The notes under the pieces: generated by a model
Told to the model about the DNA's origin: nothing
Database searches by the model: none
The model's input: only the letters and a program-made list of their open reading frames with translations
Position numbers and translations under genes: made by a program
In this document: piece by piece, positions 27,301-39,300 of the stretch
How the letters are laid out: each line of letters opens with the position of its first letter
How positions within the stretch are numbered: position 1 is the first letter of the stretch
Source of the DNA: Serilophus lunatus
Taxonomy: Eukaryota; Chordata; Aves; Passeriformes; Eurylaimidae
Reading direction: 5' to 3'
DNA length: 64,000 nucleotides
Assembly (NCBI GenBank): GCA_013399895.1
Contig: VXBA01003138.1
Location: 116,256-180,255, forward strand

Positions 27301-30300
27301 CAGGGACCCCTCCCCCTGTGCCAGGGATCCCACCCTGCCCTTGGACACTGCCAGGGATCCAGGGGCAGCCACAGCTTCTCTGGGAAATCCATCCCAGGGC
27401 CTCCCCACCCTCCCAGCCAGCAATTCCTGCCCAGTATTCCATGTAAACCTCCCCTCCTTCAGCTGAAAGCCATTTCACTTTGTCCTTCCATGCCAAAGGA
27501 GGAACAAAGGTAACACCAGATAAAATATGGAGGCAGAGCTGCAGGGTTTGAGCTCCAGAACACCCTGTGCTTGGAAATTGTCTCATTGGAATTTACTATA
27601 TCTATAAATATATTGATACAACCACAAATTGCATCGATAACATTATTACTTTTTTAATTTGTTATCATTTGCCCTTTTATATTAAAGTGGCACAAACATT
27701 CCAGGCTGTTGCTCTGCTCAGAACACATCTTTCAGTAAATATTTTATTTTTTTTTTTTTGGCCCAGAGGATATTTAGGATGTGCCAGAGTGCTGCTGTAG
27801 GTGTCCTCACCCCAAACCCACCAGGCACAGCTCCTGCTCTGAGTCAGCTGAGTGGGTGTCCAGCCCATCTGCTCCATCCCAGTGCTTTGGAAATGAAGTC
27901 CTTTGAACAAGAAGCCTGTGGAATGTGATCTCTCCTGGTTCCAGGCAGGAACGAGCTCCCTCTTGTTGGGGGCCTTGTGCTGCCAGCACCACATCCCAGT
28001 AAAGCTGGAGCAGCCCCAACTGGGACTGTCTGGTGGCTCCAAGGGGTTGCTCTGAGGTTCCCTGTGTGCTCCCATCCCTGCCTGGGATCCCTGTGCTGCT
28101 TTCCCAGAGCTCTGAGCTGCCTGGAGGGATGGATCAGCCCTTCTCTGGTGACCTTCAGGAAAAGGGTGGAAGAAAGGGTTCAGGCTGAGGGGGTGGTGGA
28201 TAAAGGGCTGCCATGCTCAGGAGGGCTCAGCCACCCTGCAGCCCAGCCCATGCTGGAGTTCCATGCCCCACTCCAAATGTTCAGTGCTGTGTGATGTAAC
28301 CCTGGCTGCTTCCTGCTTTTTTTTTTTTTCAGGAGATGACTTTTCCCTGATACAGCAGGAGATCTATATGGTCAAGGAATGCAAACACTGCAACATAGTT
28401 GCCTATTTTGGGAGCTATCTCAGGTAAATCCCACTTCTCATCCCAACATTTCTGCTGCTTCTCTCCTGAAACAACACCTAGTCTGGGTTAATCCTTATAT
28501 CCTCTCTCAGTTTTTTCCTTAGGTTGAATTCCCTTTGGGTTTTGTTTTTTTTAAACCCAGCCCAGTTGGCTTTCAAAAGTAAAAGTGACTAATAGTTTGT
28601 TTTCTCTGCTGGCCAAAAGGCTGGAATATTTCTATCACTAGAAATTTTCCCTTGGAGCCTCTTGCAACATAATCCAATCCTACCCTCACAATTATCAGGT
28701 CCAGTAGAAAACCAGCTCATTATTTCTCTGGAGCAGAATTGCCACTGGATGTTTTATTTCATTATAGTTTTCTGGGCTAAGAAAGAATAAAAAAAAAACC
28801 CAAAAGGATTTTTTTAAAAGATTTTTAAGAGTAAAACACTAATTTTGAGGTGCTGGTAATAACATCTTTCATAGTTCTGGTGTGACAGAGGCAGAGCCAA
28901 GGTGGTGGCTGGATCCTCAAGAGTGCACATTAAATGTTCTGCAGAAAATCAGGGAATATTCTGTGTTTCTGTGGAATTCTGCCATTTCTCAGTTGGCTCT
29001 GTGGGAATATATATCACCACTTTGCCTGCTTGGTCTTTTTCTACAGTCTTCAGATTTCTTGGAGGGCTGCATCTAAATCATTTCTACAGCCCAAATGGAC
29101 TCAAAAGGAACAAAAAGGAATAAACCCCCAGAAATCTCTGCTTTTAGAGAGCATGGATTTTTTCAGCTGTAATGAAGTAATTTCAATTTGAGATTTAAAC
29201 ACTGAGTTGAATGTGTTTTAATTTTGCTGATGGCAGGTAAACATCAGGTGTTTGTTCTCCATGTATTTTATTGTAGAGTTAAAGGATCACCTTTTGGTTC
29301 TAATAATGTTCAAAGACTTCTCAGGGACTTTGGCATAAAATTTTCATTTTGATAGGTGAGAATTTCAATTGATAACATGAGAATTTATATTAATAACTGT
29401 GTAACTGCTGATCATGTATCAAGAATGTGTAATTCTAACAAAGAGCAATCAAAACCAATAGAAAGTAATTTAAATAATCATGATTAACTCTGTTCTGCAT
29501 CCAGATCAATCAGCTTTTGATGTCTGTGTTTTAATATTCTCTTGACAGCCGTGAGAAGCTGTGGATTTGCATGGAATACTGTGGTGGGGGATCCCTCCAG
29601 GATATTTACCATGGTACTTTGGCACTTATTTCAACATTTTTAACTTTTGGAAGCTTTCTGCAAAGGAGGAAATTAGATAATAAACCCCCCAGGGAATGGT
29701 TGGCACTGCACTGGGGTTTTCCTTGGGGCATGAGAAGGGATTTTTAGCAGCAGTGAATAGATTTTTAGAGCACTTTTGAGAAATGGGGGCCATCATTTTG
29801 GTCTAATGCCTGTAATTCTGGGGCAGAGCAGTTGGATTTGGACACTGGGAATGGGAAATGTCAAAATTTGATCTTTTAAAAGGAGAAAAATCACTCCCAC
29901 TCTTTGATTACTGTCCATTCTGAGGTGTCATCTGGAGTTGTTGATGCTGTGGAAGGATTTTTTTGGAGTTGTTGGAAAAGCAATTTAAATGGTAACACAG
30001 AGGTTTTCAATACCAGATTTATTTTCCAACTAATTAGCACAAATAACTTTAAATGAATCCTCAGCCCCATAGACAGTCCCTGCCATAGGTCATTGCCATT
30101 TCTAATATCAAAATATTAGCAGAGGTCACTTGTGTTTTGGCTTTCCTCAGACTACAGGATATTCCAGCACTACAAAGTCACTTGTGAAATGATAATTAGA
30201 TTTCTGTGAAAACAGGTTTTCTTCTCGCTGTGGGTATTGTCTTCTGTCATGGTGCTGTTTGTTGGGATTTTCACAGAAAGCCTTTCTGTACAACAGGCAA

Positions 30301-33300
30301 ACAAACCCCTCTTTTCAGCTCAGTGTCAAATCCAGACCTTGTAAAGTCAGGCTTTAACTTTTGCATGGACTTTTTGGCTGCTTCAAACTGTTATTTCTGT
30401 GCTGTGTATGAAATTTAAATGGATGTGCTGGAAACTTCACCACTTTTTAATCTTTATTTTCAGTGACAGGACCTCTGTCAGAGTTACAAATTGCATATGT
30501 GTGCAGAGAGACTTTACAGGTACTGTACTTGTGCAGGTTTAGGAGAAAATGTTTACTCCAGGGAAGTAAATAAAGATTATTTCAGTCCCATCACTTTCAC
30601 TGGAGGTGCTGGGGCTTAAACTGAAACCAATTAACCAGTTAGATTCCATACTATAAATAAGAATTAGAAAGCAAATCCAGCAATGTGGTGTAAATGTTGT
30701 GCTTAAATTTGGAACTTGCCCTGTGGTAGTAAATTTAATGATGTGTGAGGAAAAAATGCTGCAAGCAGATAAATAAATTCATTTTTGTGACTGTCAATAA
30801 GTGCAGGAATACAAGGTAAGGTGGTGCAGGCAGCTTGGTTCTTCATGGAACCTTCAGGACTGCAAAAATGTACTTTTAGTACAAGTTTATTTTGAAAAAC
30901 ACTAAATCTGTGTAAAATGTGACACCAGGACTGCTTTAAATGAGGCTTCATGTGTTGGCTGGAGCTAGGAGAGGTGAAGAACAGAATCCAATGTACTCCT
31001 TATCTGCTAATCATTTCCAAATAAAATACACTGAGACATTTAAATTCATCAAATGGGACTGGCTTTGTTTGTTACAAATGGCAAAACAACCCCTGTGTCT
31101 CTTATTTTCCAGGGTCTTGCCTATTTGCATGTGAAGGGCAAAATGCACAGAGACATAAAGGTAACTTGGAACTTTGAAAAACTTACCTTGAACTTGCTGC
31201 TGCAGGAAAAAAATATTCCTGGAAAAATGTTTGCAACTTCCTATTTGCTTTGTTTTAGGGTGCAAATATTCTACTAACAGACCATGGAGATGTCAAATTA
31301 GGTGAGTTCCCTGAATTCTGTAATATGGATTTCAAAGCCCTGGTGATGGGGGTCAGTGGTGACCTTGGGAGGGCTGGGAATGGTTGGACTCCAAGATTTA
31401 AAGGGCTTTTCCAACCTAAATGATTCCATGATTATTTGGGGCAATGGATAATGATGCCAGGTGTGTATCCAAGGCCTTGGCTATGCATGAAGAAGTTATG
31501 GATAATTTCTTTTTTCAACCATCAAGCTTTGAAGCCTCCCAGTTTTCCCTGGAATCTGCCAGGCTGGGATTATCTGGATGTCAATGTTTTTATTTGTGGT
31601 CAGTGTCTCCAAGGATCCACTGTGGGACACACATCTCCTGAGCTTGGCAGCCTGTGGAAAAGTGGGATCTGATCCTGGGTTGTGACATAGGGGCAGAAGA
31701 GGAAAACTCCTCAGCAAACATTGGGAAAACTGCCATGGGATAATCATCATCCCACTGTGTCCTGTGTTGGAGTCAGGCAGTTGTGCTTCAGTTCACCACC
31801 TTTACATCCCTGTGGGGAGCCAGGAGTGCTGGGTTGGGAAAGCACAGCATTTTGAAGATGGAAAAAATAGGAATAAACCCTTGGCACTGGTCAGAGATTC
31901 CACTGCCTGCATTAAATTTGGGTTGCCCTGGTACCTCCCTTTGGCCTGCTGAGCTGGTCAGATTTGCCCACAGTTTTGTCCAGCTTTCATCCTACAAATC
32001 AATCAAAATAAAAAGGGTTTAGAAGATTTTTGACTCTGCAAGACCTCAATGTTCTGCAGCTCTGGGACAAGGGATAATTGTGCCCTAGGCAGTCTCCAGG
32101 GCTGAGGACAGATATCCCATGGCAGTTCCTCCATAATAACACACAAAAGGTCACTTTTCCAAAGCATTTTTGCTCTTAAATTAAACATCCACAAGTTTTG
32201 GTTGATGTGTTATGAGATGGAAAAGAGATCTAGGAGAGGAACAGGATTGTGAGTGAGCTGGATGCAGAAAGAAAACTCTTCTATTTGAAGTCATGTCAGT
32301 GAAGACATCAATGATCTCATTATTAATCTTTAACTGTTTGCCTTAAGTTCGAATTTGGATGAGAAACACAATTTTTCTGTCATAATACAGTAGGATTGGG
32401 GTCTTACACTGAGATTTTTAAGCCTCTGATGATTTTATTTTCCAGCTGACTTCGGGGTAGCAGCAAAAATAACAGCCACCATTGCAAAGAGGAAATCCTT
32501 TATTGGCACCCCTTACTGGTAATAAACCACTTGGATTGTTGTGATGCAAAACTGAGCCTGTATTTATGCCAAAAATTCTCAAATACACACACACACACAC
32601 ATAGCAATTGCATAAATTCCCTTTATTTCAAGTAAAATGCCCAAAGGGTAAAAGTCTGGGAAGCTCTGATTGGAGCTGATCTGTTGCTACCTGATATTTG
32701 AGGCAGGATTGCTGTTTCTCCCAAGTTTATTAGTGCAGAATGTTCTCCCCTTTTTCTAATAGTTATTTAGTTTCTCACTTATTTTATTCTCTTTCCTATT
32801 TACACTTATAGTGAGTAAAATAATCAGTGTCTTTCTGATTGCAGAAAGAACAAATTTTTAAAATACCTCTTCATCATCTCAGCTGATTAATGTCTGTATT
32901 TAATATGCAAATAGATCATTGTAGATCTGGATAATAAATGCAGATTTCACGGGGTTTTGGCATGGCTGTGATGCACTGGAGCTGCCTGGGGTGCTCTTGG
33001 TTGCAAACAGCTTCATCCAGACAATGGCTTTGAATTGTTCTGAGGAGGAGGGCTGAGGGTGGGGAGATTATCTGCCCATTAAAGCCTGGTTCTATTCCTG
33101 GCAAACACATCACCTCCCTGTGCTCTTCCCTGACTGACTTTTGGGAACGTGGGGTTATGTTGGTGCTCCCAATGAGGATTCCTTTGGATTTCCAGGATGG
33201 CCCCCGAGGTGGCAGCAGTGGAGAAGAACGGGGGATACAACCAGCTGTGTGACATCTGGGCCGTGGGGATAACAGCCATCGAGCTGGCAGAGCTCCAGCC

Positions 33301-36300
33301 ACCCATGTTCGACCTGCACCCCATGAGGTTTGTGCCTTCCCAGCCTCCAGGAGCCTCTTCAGTCCCAGCAGGAACTGGGAGGGTTCAGCTTGACCTTCCC
33401 TGGAGCTCAGACCTAGAAACTCACCCTGGGGTTCCTTCACTCCTTCCCAGGCAGGTCTGATCTTAAGGGATCAGTCTGGAGCTGAAATCTTAGATTTAGA
33501 ATAGAAATTATAAGCAGAATGTTAAAATAATTTACATTTTTAGTGTCACTTGGGATAGAGGGAGGTGTCCCTGCCCATGGCAGGGGGTGGAATGAGATGG
33601 GCTTTAATGTCCCTTCCAACCCAAACCATTCTGGGATTCCATGATCAAGGATCTGATTAGGAACAGATACAGATTTACCAGTGATAGTAAACCCCTGGAG
33701 GAGATGCAGCCTGATGTTAACAGGATTATGCCTGGCACTGAACAGATTTTATTAAAAGATAAGAAAATCAAGAGCTTCACTGCATCCATCCTCTCACACA
33801 GGGCAGACCAAAACCCAGTTTCACCAGTATGATCCTCACCATGAAGTATTAAAGTGTTCAGATATTAGAATGGAATTAATTGATTTTCTTCACCATGTAA
33901 TAACATTATTCCTTCTTTACCTTTAGGGCTCTGTTTTTAATGTCAAAAAGTAATTTTCAACCACCAAAGCTAAAGGAAAAAGCAAAATGGTAGGTGAAAC
34001 CCTTTGTTCAGTATTTTGTTGGAGTCAGATGATCTTTAAGGCCCCTTCCAACCCAAACCAGTCTGTGATTCTATGATTTTGTAGATAATGTGAAAAAACT
34101 ATTTGTCATTAGTGAAGAAAGGGCCCTTGTTTGGTGCAATTTGTATGTTCTAGGAAAGTAATTTTTATCCTTTCCCCTTAATTCCTGTCAGGACATTTGC
34201 CCTGGGACAGGTAGTGGTTTAATCCTTTCATGGTTTCTTTAAGATGTGATGGTGCCAAGCTTGGTTTATTTGCTGTACCAAAATGTTTTCCATGCAAATT
34301 TAATGAATTAAATGATCTTTTTCCTAATTTGTTACCTTGGAAATGTAATTATTCAAATCTGAGATGAGGTACCTGGACAACATTCTAATTTCTCACACCC
34401 TTTTGTAATCTGCTTGCTAAGTGTCTTAAAATCAATAATACCTTGAAAAATTAAACATAACCCCTCATTTTCCTTTAAGGTCAGCAACATTCCATAATTT
34501 TGTCAAAATAGCACTTACAAAAAATCCAAAGAAGAGACCAACTGCAGACAGACTCCTCTCTGTAAGTGACCTGGGACGTTGGGTGACCTCAGGGAGAGAT
34601 CTCTTGCTCCAAAGTGAGCAAGGAAACCAAAGTGGAACCATTTTATTTAATCTTAAAACAGGATGGGGAAATCTGAAGGAGAGAGATGTTGGTCAGCTGC
34701 TGGGGAAGGGCAGGATTTTGCTCAGTGAAGGATTTTTGGAAGGAACAGTTACAGAAATTTGCTTCAAGTGGGTGTCCCAGCCTCGTAGCCGTGTAGGTGT
34801 TGACCCTTCCTATCACTCAAAAATATTTAGCAGTTGCTCCTGTCCCTGTGGTTTCCTCTACTCAACTTACTCATGTTAAAAATGAAGTTTAAGTGTAATT
34901 ATTTGTTTGAGTCAAGAGTTTCATTTCCAATTTAGGACTGGCTCAGTGTGGTGTTTCCATGTTTATGGAGGGATTAGAAAATCCAGCCATTAAGGAGTCA
35001 TTAAAAAAAAGAAAGCAGAGAAAAATCAATAACTCTATACTGAGTGTTTTTAAATGAAAGTCACCCATTGATTGCATATTTTACCTCCTGTTTTCCTGTT
35101 CTTCCTGTGGTTCCAGCATAGCTTTGTAGGGCAGCCTGGCCTGTCCAGATCTTTAGCAGTTGAGCTGTTGGACAAAGTCAACAATCCCGACAACCACACA
35201 CACTACAGTGAAGTTGATGATGACGATTTTGAGGTGAGAACACCCTTTTATTTTCAGCTTAAACTGCAGTTTCAATGCCCTGCTTTGCTTTGGGAGTGTA
35301 ACTGCACCTGCTTTGGTGGTTGAGGGAGATCCAAGACCTTTCTCTCCCCTTTTGCATTCCCAGCCTCACTCCGTGATCCGCCACACGATCCGCTCCACCA
35401 ACAGGAACATCAGGGCAGAGAGGACAGCCTCAGAGATAAACTGTGAGCTCCTTTTCTTGGTGCTGATTTGCTGCTGGAGGGTGTCAGTGTCATTTTTTTT
35501 CCCAGAAAAACCTCTCCCCATTTGGAAAACAACCCCAAAAAGGAGCAGCACATACACGTGAATCTTCAATAAGGATTATTCAAACCCTGAATTAATATTC
35601 ATGCACTGCTCAGTTGGATCTAAGTTGAAATTTTGAGGGTAGAAATGGTTTTTCTCCAGGTTTGGACAGAAGTCTTTTGCAGCTCCTCACACTATGGGGA
35701 AAAGTGCTGTTAAAAAGCCTCTTTCTTCTCTATCCCATGCATTTAAAAGTGACACGTGGTTAAACAGTTACATTTTAGTGCATTTTCATGCAGTGACTTG
35801 GTATTTACCTTTGGTCTTTCTTGTGGGTTTCATAGTTGCAAATTGAAGTGTTGAGTTCAGCAGGCTGATATTTAAATGATGCTCATTTTCCAAGCAAATG
35901 AAGTGTTGTGTACACAATGTTTAGATCTGCTACAATGTGCATTTCACTGTAGCAAAGCACTGAAAGGGCCCTAGTGCAACCCTGTGTGTGTTAATTATAA
36001 AAATGTGATGTTTTGTAGTTGATAAGCTGCAGTTTGAGCCCCCACTACGGAAAGAAACAGAAGCTCGGGATGAAATGGTAAGGACAAGTCTGGATTTTAA
36101 TTTATTTATTAAAATCAGAGTCTTCACTGTTATGTGCTTCAACTCTTAAGTAGCTTGCTGGAAAAAATGCCTTTAAATTCCCTAAGTTCCCTATTTTAAG
36201 TTCCCTGAGTGATCCTCATTGAGTTTTCACCATAAATTTCCTGTTACTTGTTGCCACTCGATCCTGGCATTACACCATTGCCAGGTGCTGCTTTTAAGTC

Positions 36301-39300
36301 TAAGAAGGACAAAATGGCTTTTCAGTAATTGCTTTAGAGATTGTGAAACGTTATTTCACTTTGGAGTTTGATTTTCCTGCTTGTGGATCATTCTGCAGGG
36401 CTGGGGAATCTCCCAGGCCTTGCTGTGTGTGGTGGATAAGGGGGGAAAAAAATGACAATTTCTGCATCTCCAGGTTGTGGCAGCTGGCAGTGACTTTGCT
36501 TCACATTGGAATCCTTTTGTTGATGGTGGAAGCAGCAAGTAAGTAAAGATAAAACCAGCTTTTATTTCTGTGACTTCATGTGAAATTACACTGAGAGAAA
36601 AATGAGTTATCGTGGCAAAATCAAACCATAAGCCCTGATCCATGTTAATGCTCATAAATTAATGAGGTTTTACCCAGTGTGAAGTTCTCCTTGGTCAGTT
36701 CTCTTGAAGAACAAGTTTTAATCACTTTTAACCTCCACCAGCAGCTCGTTTTGAGTTTGTAGGTGAAAAATGAAGTGCAAATGCATGGCCAGGACACTGA
36801 CACATAACACAGGCACAGCCAGTTTGCTGAAGCACAGTTTGCAAGGGCTGAGTTCAGGATCCTGCCCTGGCCCCACACATCTCCCCTGAGCCATGGCTGT
36901 GGTTGTGACATCCTGTGACAAGGCCTGTTCACAGCCCTGGACTCGAGAGAGGGAAGGAGAAACCAGTTCTGAAGGTTTAGTTTTACCAACAGTACAACTG
37001 CACAGCTCCTGCTGTGGGTGATCAGTGGGATCTGGAGTTCAGTCATGGAGTGTTTTGGGGTGAAATGTTGTAGGTCAAGATGTGCTGTAACTGATTTCCC
37101 CTGGGCTAAAGCAGGTCTGAAGTACAGGAGCAAAATTCTCTCCAAGTTAGGGCCGAATTTATTATTTTATTATTATCTATGTACCTTCTTTTTACCACAA
37201 AACAGTGGATTCTGCCTTTAAAGGCAATCCCTGGGTTTGCGGTGAGGAGTGTGGAAGTTCAGTGATACCAGCTGATCACAGAGTAGGGGAAGGTGGTGGT
37301 TGGGCTGAAATAATTGCTCAGCTAAAAGAGCCCTTTCCCATCTTTATTTGGACCTGAGCAGCAGACAGTGAATTTCTTTGGCCTTTTTCTTTTGCAGATA
37401 AAGTCTTGCATAAGCTGTCAGCTGACAGTACAGCCCCCTGGAAAGCTGGTGAGGGCGTGGAGATTGCCAGGATTTGAGTCTTTTTAAGTCCAACCTGGTT
37501 TTTTTGTTCTCAGCCTCGTTGTAGGAGGAGTTTGGGTGGGCTCTGGACCCTGCAGTGTGGGAGGCTCTGGGCTCATCCTCTCCCTGCCCAGTAAAGCCAG
37601 AGACTGTTTTCTTCCCCTTCCTCCCTCTCTGGGTTTGTTTGTGTGACCCTGAGGAGCTGAAGCCTGGCTGGGGAATGCTGGATTTTCTGCAGACAGCTGG
37701 AATCTGCAGGGTCGAGGAGCAGGGAGGGAGGGAAGCTCCTCCTGGCAAAGGCACTCAGGGATTTGATTCTGTTCCTGTGGCTTTGTCTGTACCAGGCTGT
37801 GTTAAAGCAGAATAAATGTGGCCATAGCAAACATGTCCAGGGCTATAAATCAGTAAATGGATATGGATTTAGTATGGGAAGGAGGACAGGCATGACAGTT
37901 CTGCTTACTTGGACACCACTTCCAGCTGGAAAGATAAACAGGAAATGCATAACTCCTCTGTCCCAGCAGTTCTGAGTAATCCCAGGGATGTCCACAAAGG
38001 ATATTTCCTGGGGGGGTCTTTGCTTTTCATGCCCTTTGGCTTTTATGGAGTGAGTGATGATTGATCCTCAACCCAGGAATTACTTGACTGGAAAAGGGAA
38101 TGTCAGGATGTGTACATGCTGATTGATTTTATTCCTTGTTTTTCTCATTGTAGCATTTTGAGATTACTTTTATATAAATTTTCTACATGATGGAAGTGGT
38201 TTTTATTTATGATTTTCATAAAATCCTAGAATGATTTGTGTTGGAAGGGGCCTTAAAGCTCATCCAGTTCCACCCTTTGCCATGGGCAGGGACACCTCCC
38301 ACTGTCCCAGGGGGCTCCAACCTGGCCTTGGACACTTCCAGGGATCCAGGGGCAGCCACAGCTTCTCTGGGTAACAAGAGCCTTCCAAAGAGAAAAACTT
38401 TTGCTCCTTTAAATTTTTTAATAGTTCCTGTTGGCAGCTGTCTGCTGCTTCCCCTCAGAAGTGACTTGCAGGAAAATTTTACATTAATCCAAATTTGGCT
38501 GGGTTTTCCTCCTCATTACCTTTTAAAGACACAGCTTGAAAATTGCCATTTTGCAAAATTTTATCAGTTTCTGTTGGATTCAGGGTTATATTTTCAGAGC
38601 TGCTTTGATCCTCTAGTCACAATTTCTTTTTTTTTGTTTTCCCTGGAGTAGCTTTGAAACAAAAATTCCCACTGTGCTGGGAAACAGTCTGTGTCTTTTG
38701 TGTACATATATATATATATATATAAGGAAACTTCCCTTTGTAAAGGCTTTTCTCCATTTGTCTCCCAGTAACTTCCTCTCTTTTTTTTTTTCTTCTTTTA
38801 TATTGTATTGTTGTCAGACATTTCAGCAAACTTTAAAATACCTGGTAGGGAAATAAAGGCTGATGGAGTCTGGTGTGGAAGAGAGACCCAGTGATTTTTG
38901 TGGGGGTGAGGGGAAGGAAAGGACCAAACTGAATGAGAAAGGGCTTCATGCTGAGAAATACTTGTTTTGGAAAGGGCTGGGAGATGTTTTTTATGGAACT
39001 CAAGTGACATCAGGGATGGGTTTAGTTGCACCTTAGAGCAGAGCTCTTAATTTTGTAACTATTTTACCTTAGGGGACTGCTCACAAAATTTGGCGATGGG
39101 AGTGAAGATGTTGAAGAGTGAGTGGATCTCCTTCCTGTACAGTTCTGTTTGCTGCAAAACCTCTCCCCTCAAAATGCTGCAGCAGCTTTGCCACTCCCCA
39201 GTAGCTGAGGGCTGGCTGCTCCCCAAGCTTGCCTCCTTACCTGATCCTCAGGAGAAGGTCCAAAGCAATGCTTTCCCCCCTTGCTCTCCTTCCTGAGGGT

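Larger units (their letters stand above)
17673..28332 (+). other. MAP4K5: MAP4K5 intron 2 (10.7 kb)
   Basis: Holds six CR1 fragments (18292, 18765, 23149, 24070, 26165, 27243), a C7-T6-G7 hairpin (25311) and a short double palindrome (22596). Stretches 19148-23148 and 24459-26164 hold nothing else I can name. It ends in a T-rich acceptor tract for exon 3. Confidence 0.7.
28424..33926 (+). other. MAP4K5: MAP4K5 introns 3-9 region
   Basis: Introns between exons 3 and 10 (exon bodies excluded). Only two short CR1 tails (31341, 33547) and a CA microsatellite (32585) are recognised; the rest is AT-rich unique-looking sequence. Confidence 0.6.

Noticed and set aside
32916..33440. 174-codon minus-strand open frame over MAP4K5 exon 9
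   Set aside because: It is the antisense shadow of a conserved coding exon, with no domain or codon evidence.
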